Positions 24,189 through 32,874 of a stretch of 64,000 nucleotides of DNA are shown piece after piece. The translations under genes were made by a program, and so were the position numbers. The notes beneath the pieces are model-generated. The model did no database searches, had not been told where the DNA came from, and saw only the letters and a list, made by a program, of their open reading frames with translations. Numbering within the stretch: the stretch's first letter is position 1; every line of letters starts with the position of its first letter. The DNA comes from Phycisphaerae bacterium (GTDB taxonomy: Bacteria > Planctomycetota > Phycisphaerae > Phycisphaerales > SM1A02), in NCBI GenBank assembly GCA_016795065.1, contig JAEUIU010000054.1, positions 1 to 64,000 on the forward strand, written 5' to 3'.

Positions 24189-25661
24189 CTATTGCGGTGC
24201 TCCCGACTTCACCTCATCGCGACCGCGGCCACCGGTCGCTTCCTTGTTGAGCCGCGAGAAGCTCGATCCGATCGAGATCTGCGAACCCCGCAGGTGATGC
24301 GTCCCCAGCGACTGCCCCTCTTGAATCGCCTTCTTCCTCGCAAGTTGCTGGGCCCGGCGCGTCTGCATGATGTCCTGCGAGGACTTGATCCGGACGACCA
24401 GTTCCGAGAGTGAGGTCGGCGGCGACAGGACTTCGATCTCCGGCCCGCCCAGTACGCTGCGGACCGCGTCGAGCCAGATCTGGCGGACGAGTTGCTTGGG
24501 ATTGGCCCGGAATGCCGGAGCGAGACCTTCGAGGCGCGTCGCGTCCTTCCTGAGTTCGGCCAGCCGCAAGGCGTTCTCACCTCGGGCCTGCTCGATGATC
24601 CGGTCGACTTCGCCTCCGACGTCTTCGGACTCGAATCGGGCGCCGATCCGCTCAAACAGCTCGTCCGCCCCCTTCTCGTCGCCGCGCAACAGCGCCGCGT
24701 CGTAGTCACGGATGAGCTCGGTGATCTCGGTGAACGCCGCCGACCCCGCGAGGCCAGTCAGAAGACCGGCGACGCGCTGGCGAGCCTGTTCGACCGTGGT
24801 CTTGGCCCCTTCGCGCTTCGCTTGCACCTCGCGGAACTTGCCTTCGACAAACCGGGGCGGTGAACGATCGACGAATGTGATGGAGGTGATTTCAACCCCC
24901 GCGCCGACCCGATCGAGCACCTCTTGCGTGCGGAGCTTCACCTCGGCTGGTGCGGCTTGATTCACCTGCATAAGTTCGTCCAGGGTGAATCGGCTCGCGG
25001 CAATGACCGTGCCCCGCATCAGGGCGTTGCGGACGAGTCGGTCGATCTGCTCCGGGGAGAAGTCCTGGAGAAACTCCTGGGCGTCGCTGATGGTGTACTC
25101 GGCGGCGAGCGAGAGGTGGGCGATGTCGCCGTCGGCAGTCATGACCCAACCGTCGCGTTCGGCAAAGAGCTCCCGGTTGTCGGTCGCCTGCTCGATCTCC
25201 TTCTCCTTGGTCGTCGCATTCGGCCGCTCACGCGGCTGGAACTCAGAGCGGAGTTGCACTGGCCGCTTCTGGTCGAAGACAACCAGTTCGCCGATCGGAT
25301 AGGGCCAGAATGGCGTGAGCCCCGGCGAGAGCTGGGCGCCGTCGGGTCCCTCGACGATCTTGCCGAACATCGTCTTCACGCCGGTGCTACCTTCGCGCAC
25401 CGACTGGAAGCCGCTGAAGAGGAAGGTCACGACGAGTGCCACGATCGCGACCTGAAGGACGCGATAGGAAAGGCGCAGCGCCTCGCCCAAACTCTGGTTC
25501 GCCGGATCCATCGCCGCCCGCAGGTGGGCGGCCTTCGAATCGACCTCTTCGACGACAAAGCGGGCACTGGCCAGCCGGCGCGGTTCCTCAACCTCCAAAG
25601 GCCGTTCCGCCGGAACGTCGCGTTCGCCGTCGGGCGGGCCGTTCAACTCGTTCGCAGCCAT
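24189..25661 (-). CDS. SPFH-domain protein, HflK-like
   Basis: The 490-aa protein has a cytoplasmic N-terminal 65 residues, one membrane segment (about 70-90, VLQVAIVALVVTFLF) and an SPFH domain that begins FQSVREGSTGVKTMFGK. The feature series SLAAEYTISDAQEFL, VRNALMRGTVIAASRFTLDEL and VLDRVGAGVEITSI is that of HflK. HflK and HflC normally form a membrane cage around the FtsH protease. The C-terminal coiled-coil is extended here. It lies 3 bases after the HflC-like stop. FtsH is not in the window. Confidence 0.85.
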   Translation of the reverse strand: MAANELNGPPDGERDVPAERPLEVEEPRRLASARFVVEEVDSKAAHLRAAMDPANQSLGEALRLSYRVLQVAIVALVVTFLFSGFQSVREGSTGVKTMFGKIVEGPDGAQLSPGLTPFWPYPIGELVVFDQKRPVQLRSEFQPRERPNATTKEKEIEQATDNRELFAERDGWVMTADGDIAHLSLAAEYTISDAQEFLQDFSPEQIDRLVRNALMRGTVIAASRFTLDELMQVNQAAPAEVKLRTQEVLDRVGAGVEITSITFVDRSPPRFVEGKFREVQAKREGAKTTVEQARQRVAGLLTGLAGSAAFTEITELIRDYDAALLRGDEKGADELFERIGARFESEDVGGEVDRIIEQARGENALRLAELRKDATRLEGLAPAFRANPKQLVRQIWLDAVRSVLGGPEIEVLSPPTSLSELVVRIKSSQDIMQTRRAQQLARKKAIQEGQSLGTHHLRGSQISIGSSFSRLNKEATGGRGRDEVKSGAPQ

Positions 25662-25664
25662 GGG

Positions 25665-26624
25665 TCAGCTCCCTGCCTTCGGTTGCGGGATCGAAGGAGC
25701 CTTCTCCGACATCAGGCCGTCCTTGGGCAGCGGAATGCCGTTGGCGTTGGTCTCGGCGTTGAGATTGAAGAGATGGGCCGGGGCTTCGTTGGTGTCGGTG
25801 ATGATCGTCGTCGCCCCGGTCATGCTGGCCTTGAGCGTGTCAATCCACTTCAGGAAGACGGCCAGATCCCCGTACTCGTTCATCTTGGCGTAGTAGCGGG
25901 CGGCCTCGATGTCGCCGCGGGCCCGAATCTCGGCGGCCCACTGCTCGGCGAACTCGCGGATCGTCTGGGCCTCGGAACTGGCCGTGCTCTCAAGGGCCTT
26001 GGCCTCGGAGGTGCCGCGGCTCTCCTGCTCGCGGGCGAGGGTGACTTGCACCTCGGCCATGCGCCCGAGCACCGCGAAGGCGGCCTTCGGAGGCAGGACG
26101 ACCTGGTTGATTCCGACCGAGATCGGCTGGAGACCCGGTAGCTTCTTGCCCTGCAACTCGGCGAGGACAATCGCCTCGGCCTCGGCGAGCTTACTCTGGG
26201 CGCCGATCAGGTCGCCGAACTTGAACGATCGCATGCGCTGGACGGCGCTGGGGAACTCCTGTTCGATCGCCTTGTTCGCCGCCTCGAGCGAGCCGAATGC
26301 GGTAAAGAAGTTCATCGCGCTATCGTCGTTCGCGGTGTCGACCCGCCAAAGGACGAACGCCTGGACCACCACTTGCTGGTCGTCGGCGAGCTGGACGGTC
26401 TCGAGCGAACTCTCGACCATCTGCATACGCGTGTCGAGCCGGGTGACCTGATCGATGAAGAACGGGAGCTTCAGGTGCAAGCCAGCCTCTCGATCGACGC
26501 CGGCGGGCTTGCCGAATCGGGTCAGGATGGCGAGCTCGTGGAAGTTGACCGTGTACGTCGTGTTGAACGCGACGAGGATCAGGACGAACAGTGCGCCGAT
26601 GGCGATGGGAAGGCTGCGGGTCAT
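25665..26624 (-). CDS. SPFH-domain protein, HflC-like
   Basis: The 319-aa protein has an N-terminal membrane anchor (about residues 5-22), then an SPFH domain: VNFHELAILTRFGKP, GLHLKLPFFIDQVTRLDTR, VLWRVDTAND, and a coiled-coil C-terminal part with AREQESRGTSEAKALESTASSEAQ. This is the HflC pattern, with partner HflK next to it (3-base gap) and a third SPFH protein upstream (62-base gap). It probably assembles with them into a membrane microdomain or protease-modulating cage; this is known for HflKC, inferred here. Confidence 0.88.
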   Translation of the reverse strand: MTRSLPIAIGALFVLILVAFNTTYTVNFHELAILTRFGKPAGVDREAGLHLKLPFFIDQVTRLDTRMQMVESSLETVQLADDQQVVVQAFVLWRVDTANDDSAMNFFTAFGSLEAANKAIEQEFPSAVQRMRSFKFGDLIGAQSKLAEAEAIVLAELQGKKLPGLQPISVGINQVVLPPKAAFAVLGRMAEVQVTLAREQESRGTSEAKALESTASSEAQTIREFAEQWAAEIRARGDIEAARYYAKMNEYGDLAVFLKWIDTLKASMTGATTIITDTNEAPAHLFNLNAETNANGIPLPKDGLMSEKAPSIPQPKAGS

Positions 26625-26686
26625 GTGCGCTGGGTGTTCGGAGGATGCGAAGAGGAACGGGCCGTCGGATGGACCCGCGGAATGGT

Positions 26687-28834
26687 TCAGTTACCCTCGG
26701 AAGAGACGTTGTCCTGGAAGTTCAGGCCGGCGTCCCCTTCCTGGTTGTCGATTTCGAAGCGAACGCGGCTCGGGTCGATGCCGAGGATGAACTTCATCCG
26801 GGCGTTGCCGAACGAGAGCTGGTACGCCTCCATGAGCTTGCGCTGCTGATAGAGGACCGGATCGGCCTTCCAAGAGAGGGCCTCACCGAGGACCGACGCG
26901 GAGGTGCGGCGGGCGTCCATGTGCAGGCGCCACCGCTCGTAACGGCCGGTGGCGATGGCCGACGATGCCATCGCCGGGGTCGATAGGAGGATCCGCTCGA
27001 TGGCGATGCGTTGTTCGATCGCTTCGGGCGACGATGATGCGTCGACCGACGTGCCTGCCGCCTCGGCCGCTTTCTTGTCGCGGGCCTCGATCTCGCGGAG
27101 CTTCTTGATCGCTGCGACCGCCTCACTGGCGAGTTCGCGACTTCCCAGGAGCGCGGTCATGGTCGTGTCGACCGTACTCCGCATCTGCTCGACCTCCTTG
27201 CGTGCGTTCTGCACCGCGATGGAGGGCTCGAGGAACTTCTGGGCCTCGGCTCCAGGCGGCCGAAGGCGTGGCACGGCAATGCTGACGACCTCGACACCGG
27301 TCCCCTGCCGATCGAAGCTCTCCTGGATGCGGCGCTGGAGTTCGATCGAGTAGGACTGTTCGCCCCCCGAGAGAAGTTCGTTGAGCGGCTGGGTCGAGAG
27401 GTACTGGGTCACCTCGCGCATGGCGAGGTTGCGAAGGGCCCGCTCGCGCATGTTGAGCGTGCCGCGGCGGAGCTTGGTGTCGTTGCAGAACTCGAGGTAG
27501 TCACGGAGCTTTCCGGCCCGCACCCGGTACTTCAGGATGAGGTCGGAATCGATCAGGGCAAACTGATCGGCGAGCCCGGTTCCAGCCAAATCGGTCGACG
27601 CGGTCGGAGTCAGGGCGGTGCCGAGATTCTGCCGCCGCGTGCTGGACGCGACGATCCAGACGTTTCGTTGCGGATCAAGTGCTCCGTCGTCGCCCCACGC
27701 CTGGTACTTCCCCTTCGGCGCCGGGTTGTTGCCGATTGGTAACTCGCGAATGGTGCTGACGTCGTAGGTCGCGACCGTCTCGAAGGGCCATGGGAGCTTG
27801 AACATGGCGGTCTGCTCGTAGACCTCACCCACCGGCTTGCCGAATCGCAACCGAAGGGCCTGCTTGCCAGGCTCGATGACGGCCATGCAGGTCATCGCCA
27901 CCAGCACCACGCAGCCGAGGATGATCAGCCGTCCGAAACTCCGAAGAAGGAGCTGGTAGCCCCACGAACTGGTGATGTCGAAGCCGAATTGGTAGTTGAC
28001 GGCCTCGTTGATGCTGCGGACGATCGAGTCGGGGGCGGCGAAGAGGCTGAGTACGCGGCTGTCGAAGGCGGGCCGCGGGGTCTCGCCCGCCCGTCGGGGG
28101 CGGTAGAGATTGATGACGAAATTCAGAACGATCTCGGCCGCCACCGCGATCATGAAGAATGAGAGGCCGTACGCGATGGCCTCGATGACTTGCGGCTTCT
28201 GGAAGAAGTGGAAGACGATGCCGATGGCGATCGCCAGCAGGACAAGGGCGTTGCCGACCATGGCCCCGGCGCCGCCGCGGAGGTTCGCCCACGCCGGTTG
28301 CTTGGACATGCCCGCCACGAAACGCGAGCAGATGAAGGCGAACAGGGCGAGGCCGATGGCGATCGCCAATTGCCAACCGAGGCTCTCGCCGACGCTGAAG
28401 CGGCCGACGTCGGCGTTGGGTTCCTCGGAGAGGCGGAACCAGTTGATCCAGAACCACGCGAGCAGGACGTAGGTACCTGCCACAATCAGGCTCACCACTG
28501 GCATCAGCCAGGCGTGCATGAAGCGAAGTCGCCGAGCGGCGACGCGGGCCCCGTCACGTTCGAAGAGAGCCGCCGCCGCTTCGCCGCGCGAGGCTTGCAG
28601 TTCGTCGGCTTCGAGGGATTCAATCCGCTCAAGGCGATGATGATGGAAGACCAGCGTGAGCCCGATCCAAATCGGGACGCCAGCCAGGACATAGGTGGCG
28701 GCAATGACGAACGCGGTGTCTTCGGCAATGGCCCGGCCATAGATCAACAGCCCCAAACCAAGGAGCAGTTGGCCAAGGATGCCACCTCCGGCGACGCGAA
28801 CGGCCTGCTGGTAGGCGAAATGGTCGATTCTCAT
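26687..28834 (-). CDS. polytopic membrane protein fused to an SPFH domain
   Basis: The 715-aa protein is unusual: the first 340 residues contain about seven membrane segments (near 14-34, 40-62, 108-130, 150-170, 190-208, 215-240 and 320-340). An SPFH/HflK-like domain then starts at CMAVIEPGKQALRLRFGKPVGEVYE and runs to the C-terminus with TMRERALRNLAMREV and FDRQGTGVEVVSI-type segments. A typical HflK has one membrane segment. Start ATG 28834 is preferred because the upstream open frame is low-quality sequence; no good ribosome binding site is seen. It is the first gene of the minus-strand cluster and shares a 563-base promoter region with the divergent permease at 29398. Confidence 0.8.
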   Translation of the reverse strand: MRIDHFAYQQAVRVAGGGILGQLLLGLGLLIYGRAIAEDTAFVIAATYVLAGVPIWIGLTLVFHHHRLERIESLEADELQASRGEAAAALFERDGARVAARRLRFMHAWLMPVVSLIVAGTYVLLAWFWINWFRLSEEPNADVGRFSVGESLGWQLAIAIGLALFAFICSRFVAGMSKQPAWANLRGGAGAMVGNALVLLAIAIGIVFHFFQKPQVIEAIAYGLSFFMIAVAAEIVLNFVINLYRPRRAGETPRPAFDSRVLSLFAAPDSIVRSINEAVNYQFGFDITSSWGYQLLLRSFGRLIILGCVVLVAMTCMAVIEPGKQALRLRFGKPVGEVYEQTAMFKLPWPFETVATYDVSTIRELPIGNNPAPKGKYQAWGDDGALDPQRNVWIVASSTRRQNLGTALTPTASTDLAGTGLADQFALIDSDLILKYRVRAGKLRDYLEFCNDTKLRRGTLNMRERALRNLAMREVTQYLSTQPLNELLSGGEQSYSIELQRRIQESFDRQGTGVEVVSIAVPRLRPPGAEAQKFLEPSIAVQNARKEVEQMRSTVDTTMTALLGSRELASEAVAAIKKLREIEARDKKAAEAAGTSVDASSSPEAIEQRIAIERILLSTPAMASSAIATGRYERWRLHMDARRTSASVLGEALSWKADPVLYQQRKLMEAYQLSFGNARMKFILGIDPSRVRFEIDNQEGDAGLNFQDNVSSEGN

Positions 28835-29397
28835 GACTGGATTGGGTCCATCGCCCCGTTTGGGAAGGAGCGGCCACTCCGACACGGGCCACCACGGACG
28901 GTGGGGCCACACTGGACGGCTCGGCGAGACGTGGTCGACCCGAGCGTCACGAACGACGCGGACAGGTCAACGGCCGAGACCGGATCGCGATCATCGCCTG
29001 CGACATCCATTCCCCGACTCGCACAGGCGGATACCCGCCGATGGGCGGCGCCAGCCGAAGGGAAATAGAGGTCGGAGGAGAGCAATCACGCAATCCAGCG
29101 AACCGGAGAGGCTGTACCTCGCTACGAGGCTTCGCGCGTCCGGTTCGGGGACGCCGCGTACTTTATTGCAAAGCCGGTACATTTGCCTCGCTTGGCGGGT
29201 CGTCGCCGAAAGCCCTCGCCTCGTCGAGGCTCGACCGACGCCCCACCTGACGACCCTGACCTCCGGCCACCGCTCGCCAACTCGGCAGGTACTGTCTCGC
29301 ATCATCCCCCCAATGGGGCACCGCGAACGTACCCTCCCACACTCATCTCTTCGGGTTTGGCGACCCACGACCCTTCATCCCGCCTCGGATCCTCTCC
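28835..29397. other. divergent intergenic region with nested hairpin
   Basis: No gene is seen. The region lies between two divergent membrane-transport genes and must contain their promoters, but no convincing -35/-10 pair stands out in this GC-rich DNA. A nested stem structure at 29099-29147 is listed separately. Confidence 0.55.
29099..29147. promoter_or_regulatory. nested inverted repeat, possible structured RNA or regulatory site
   Basis: CGAACCGGA (29099-29107) pairs perfectly with TCCGGTTCG (29139-29147), and inside it CCTCG (29117-29121) pairs with CGAGG (29125-29129) around CTA. The outer 9-bp and inner 5-bp stems give a small nested structure about 250 bases from either gene start. 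It could be a leader RNA element or a protein-binding site. Confidence 0.35.
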
Positions 29398-30474
29398 ATG
29401 ACTGCCCTAGAGCAGCTCCTCGCGATTGCCCGAAACACGCTGTTTGAGAGCATCCGGCAACCCATCGTCCTGGTGGTCGCCGCGATTGCAACGCTCCTGA
29501 TCATCCTGAGCAATCCGCTGGCCGCGTACACCCTCGAGGACGACCAGCGCATGTTCGTCGACATCGCCCTGTCGACGATGTTCATCGCCTCCGCCATCGT
29601 GGCCGCCTTCATCGCCACGAACGTCCTGAGTCGGGAAATCGAAAACAAAACGGTGCTGACGGTGGTCTCCAAGCCGGTGAGTCGGCCGACCTTCGTGCTC
29701 GGCAAGTACCTTGGCGTGGCCGTTGCCCTCCTCCTGGTCGTCCTCTATCTCGCCTTTGCGTTCATGCTGGCCGAGATGCACGGCGTGCTGAAGACCGTGC
29801 GGACCCCCATCCACCAGCCGGTCTTGGTCTTTAGCACCATCGCCGTCCTCTTAGGCGTCGGCGGGGCGACGTGGGCGAACTACTTCTACGGCAAGAGCTT
29901 TTCGAGCACTGCACTTCTCCTGACCACGCCCCTCGCCGCCGTCGCGTACCTCCTCGCCCTCCTTTGGGGGCCGGATTGGTCGACGAACACGACCGACCAA
30001 ATCCTCGGGCGCGGAATCGTTGATCTGTACACCGTGGGTGTGGACCCAATCTTCGAGGGACAGCTTTGGATCGCGATAGGCATGATGACTCTTGCCGTCC
30101 TCGTCATCGCAGCCATCGCCTTGGCTGCGTCAACCCGACTCGGTCAGGTCCTGACCCTCTGCGTGACCCTAGGCGTTTTGCTGCTCGGGCTGCTGTCTGA
30201 CTGGCTTTTCGCCCGCAAGATCAGCGAACTGGCCAAGCTCGCGGCGACGGCGCCGGAGCAGTTCGGTGCCGGGCTGCGAATCGAATCGGCCTTCCTCAAT
30301 GCCGCGTACGCGATCGTCCCGAACTTCCAGGTCTTCTGGCTCGCCGACGCGGTCAACCAGGATCGTTCGATACCCATGGCCTATATCAGCCAGACCGTCC
30401 CCTACGGCCTTTGCATGATCGGCGCCGCCCTCTGCATCGCGGTGTCGCTCTTCCAGCGCCGCGAAGTGGGCTAA
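29398..30474 (+). CDS. ABC-2 type transporter permease
   Basis: A 358-aa permease with six or seven membrane segments (near 22-40, 60-80, 105-125, 140-160, 175-195, 225-245 and 325-350) and the ABC-2 coupling-helix pattern NVLSREIENKTVLTVVSKPVSRPTFVLGKYLG. No ATPase is next to it on this strand; the ATPase at 22863-24101 in the divergent cluster is a candidate partner. The gene ends 13 bases before the stop of the converging small membrane protein gene. Confidence 0.85.
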   Translation: MTALEQLLAIARNTLFESIRQPIVLVVAAIATLLIILSNPLAAYTLEDDQRMFVDIALSTMFIASAIVAAFIATNVLSREIENKTVLTVVSKPVSRPTFVLGKYLGVAVALLLVVLYLAFAFMLAEMHGVLKTVRTPIHQPVLVFSTIAVLLGVGGATWANYFYGKSFSSTALLLTTPLAAVAYLLALLWGPDWSTNTTDQILGRGIVDLYTVGVDPIFEGQLWIAIGMMTLAVLVIAAIALAASTRLGQVLTLCVTLGVLLLGLLSDWLFARKISELAKLAATAPEQFGAGLRIESAFLNAAYAIVPNFQVFWLADAVNQDRSIPMAYISQTVPYGLCMIGAALCIAVSLFQRREVG

Positions 30475-30486
30475 CGGACTTGCCAG

Positions 30487-31101
30487 CTAACGAATCATGT
30501 TCCGCCAGCTCTCGATCTCTTCCTTCTTTCGCGGGTTGGTCAAGAGGATGCCCATGAAGAGCGGGAAGGCGGTCACCATCACGCTGACACCGATCGTCGA
30601 CCACCTGGCCATGAGCTCCTGACGCTCCCGATTGAACGGCGGCATCTGCTTGCTCGCGCCCGCTTGGCGCTCCTCGATCATGGTTCGAACGGCCTCGTCC
30701 CATTGCTGGCCGTAGTCCACCTGCGCCTGGAGCGTCATGAATCCACCGACCAGTCCGATCACGACCAGTAGGAGTCGTGCGATGACCCACGTCATAAGGA
30801 CCTTCGCGCACGATGCCTGCCGGCGAATGAGCTTGACGCTTCCGACAATCAGCAGGATGCCAAGCGCCAGGCCGGCCACCGAGGTGAACGCGGCGTAAAC
30901 GGCGTTGGGCATGGCCGGCGGGTTCTTGATCCCCATCAGCGAGACGACCCAGTTGTTCAGGGCGATGCCGAGCCCGAAGAACGAATAGGCGCAGGTTCCC
31001 AAGATCGCGTACACCAGCCCGATCACGCCGACGATGAGGTGCCATCGTGTTGGCTCGGGCTGATTGGTGATGACAGGTTCTGAGGGAGGCGTCTGGCTCA
31101 T
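30487..31101 (-). CDS. small four-TM membrane protein of unknown function
   Basis: The 204-aa protein has hydrophobic segments at about 22-45 (LIVGVIGLVYAILGTCAYSFF), 70-90, 105-125 and 165-185, with a charged loop (EERQAGASKQMPPFNRERQE) before the last. I recognise no family motif. ATG 31101 is the natural start since the N-terminal 20 residues are hydrophilic and Pro-rich. It is convergent with the permease and lies just beyond the terminator of the protease-like gene on the same strand. Confidence 0.65.
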   Translation of the reverse strand: MSQTPPSEPVITNQPEPTRWHLIVGVIGLVYAILGTCAYSFFGLGIALNNWVVSLMGIKNPPAMPNAVYAAFTSVAGLALGILLIVGSVKLIRRQASCAKVLMTWVIARLLLVVIGLVGGFMTLQAQVDYGQQWDEAVRTMIEERQAGASKQMPPFNRERQELMARWSTIGVSVMVTAFPLFMGILLTNPRKKEEIESWRNMIR

Positions 31102-31184
31102 GCCAGAAGACTACCACCAAGGGCCATCGCGGGCAGCACGAGCAGTCGCTCGTGGGGTGAGTCAGGGTCGCACGCACCGAAAGC

Positions 31185-31212
31185 AACAGGCCCCGTCAAA
31201 GCGGGGCCTGTT
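31185..31212 (-). terminator. terminator hairpin
   Basis: AACAGGCCCCG (31185-31195) pairs perfectly with CGGGGCCTGTT (31202-31212) around TCAAAG. It begins 30 bases past the stop of the minus-strand gene ending at 31242, so it probably ends the 34095-31242 transcript. Confidence 0.8.
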
Positions 31213-31241
31213 GAACGATGCATGTCGAAGATCTTCAAACG

Positions 31242-32675
31242 TCAGCGGCGGCGAGCGTTCTCTCGGTTGCGCTCGCGGATCTCGGCGATCTGCTTCTTGA
31301 TGTCCTTGGCGATCTGCTCAAGGTACTCCTTCGGCGGGACGCCGACGCCCATTTCAAACTGGGCCTTGATCGCGCAGGACCAGCAGCGGTCGTGCCAGCG
31401 GATGAGCTCCTCAACGATATTGAGCTTCGTGGCGAGGATCTTCTCAGGTTCGCCGAGCGTGTCGCCCTTGTAGTTGAGCTGCACCATGAGTTCGACCATC
31501 CGCTCGGTGCCTCGCTCGAGAAGGGCTTGCCAATCTCGGTAGATCTTGCGGCCGGACTCGTTGTATTCCTTCCATTCCGGAAGGCCCATCAGCTTGGCGA
31601 GTTCGTCGGTCGTGTCGGCGGTGCCGTCGGAGAAACCGCAGGCCAAGGCCCTCGACGCGGTGAAGGTGAGCATGGTGTCCGGCCCGTCCACCAGGAACTG
31701 GCCCTTGCCGTCCTCACGGAAACGGGCGTCCTTGGGACCGCCACCTTCCGGGATGTCGTAGGAGCAGACCAAGTCCTTCACGATCATGCAGCGGGCGATG
31801 TGCGGGTCGCGGCCGGAGTCCTTGGCGACCTCACCGGCGAGAGCGAGCCATGCCTCGAGCGATTCGCCCTTCGCGACATTCTCCATGCCGCTGAACATCG
31901 TCATCGAGCCGAGGCTCCCGAGGTTCATGAAGTAGATCTCTTCGCAGTGCATCGCGGTGAACGCCGCAGCGGAGATTGCCTTCTTGATCCACGCCACGAG
32001 ACGGTGCCGCTTCTTGAGGTCCTTGAGGATCTCGTGAATCCGCTGGGCCTCGAGCACCATGCCGCCGGGCGAGTCGATCTCAAGAACGATGATCTGGCCC
32101 GGACCGGCCTTGTCGGCTTCCTTGGCAATCGCCTCGATCTCGTCGTGGCGAAGGCCGGTGCCGACCATTCCTTCCATTGGGAGGAAGAAGACCCCCTTGA
32201 AGCTGCCGTCGCTGGGCTTGGCGTCGGGAGCCGTCGGCGTCGAAGCACCTGCGGTGGCGCCGGCGGTGCCGTTGCCCTCGGCCTTCGCGCCGCTCGTCGC
32301 AGGAGTCGTCGAGGTGGAGTCGGTCTTCGCGGCGGCAGTCAGCGACTTCATGCTCTTGACGTCACCGAAGAAGATCGACTTCTTGGCCGTCTTGCCGGCG
32401 CTCACGGTCTCGACGACCACCATCGTCGAATCGGCTCGAACAACCTTGCCTTCGACCCGCTGCTCGCGACCACCTTCGTTGTAGACCACCTCGACGGTGT
32501 CGTTCAGCTCGCCGCGCCAGGTCTGCCCCGACTTGAAGCGAAGTTCAGCACCGAGACAGAGCGACGTGACGCTGATGGCAGCAGCCATGGCGATCGTCCC
32601 AAGGAGGCGGCGTCCGCGCCCAGCCTGACGAGAGTTCCGAGTGCCGCCGATGGTGTGGTTCGATGAGGAAGTCAT
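31242..32675 (-). CDS. secreted ClpP/SppA-fold serine protease-like protein
   Basis: Starting at ATG 32675 (AAGG 8 bases upstream) the 477-aa product has a twin-Arg-containing leader and signal (LLGTIAMAAAISVTSLCLG). It then has a small beta domain, an A/T/S-rich linker and a ClpP-like core. IIVLEIDSPGGMVLEAQRIHEIL is the ClpP/SppA/NfeD beta-helix motif, and AISAAAFTAM sits where the catalytic Ser would be, followed by GSLGSMTMF. This architecture fits a periplasmic peptidase or an inactive relative. The C-terminal 150 residues are helical and unrecognised. The gene is followed by a terminator and preceded, on the same strand, by a paralogue at 32875. Confidence 0.78.
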   Translation of the reverse strand: MTSSSNHTIGGTRNSRQAGRGRRLLGTIAMAAAISVTSLCLGAELRFKSGQTWRGELNDTVEVVYNEGGREQRVEGKVVRADSTMVVVETVSAGKTAKKSIFFGDVKSMKSLTAAAKTDSTSTTPATSGAKAEGNGTAGATAGASTPTAPDAKPSDGSFKGVFFLPMEGMVGTGLRHDEIEAIAKEADKAGPGQIIVLEIDSPGGMVLEAQRIHEILKDLKKRHRLVAWIKKAISAAAFTAMHCEEIYFMNLGSLGSMTMFSGMENVAKGESLEAWLALAGEVAKDSGRDPHIARCMIVKDLVCSYDIPEGGGPKDARFREDGKGQFLVDGPDTMLTFTASRALACGFSDGTADTTDELAKLMGLPEWKEYNESGRKIYRDWQALLERGTERMVELMVQLNYKGDTLGEPEKILATKLNIVEELIRWHDRCWSCAIKAQFEMGVGVPPKEYLEQIAKDIKKQIAEIRERNRENARRR

Positions 32676-32874
32676 GGAGGTCGCCTTTTCAGTCGCTGCC
32701 TTGGACGGCAGCCGTGTCAAGAATGTCGTTCGTTAGTATCCGTCCGTGGAGTTGGCCGAGCGTCATGCTTGCCGTTTGGCCGCACGCCCGACCCGAGTCG
32801 CCCCTGCCGTATTCACGCCGAAGGCCAGATGCGTCAAGGCCGGAATCGGGCCGGCAAATCGGCTCCGCAAAGCC

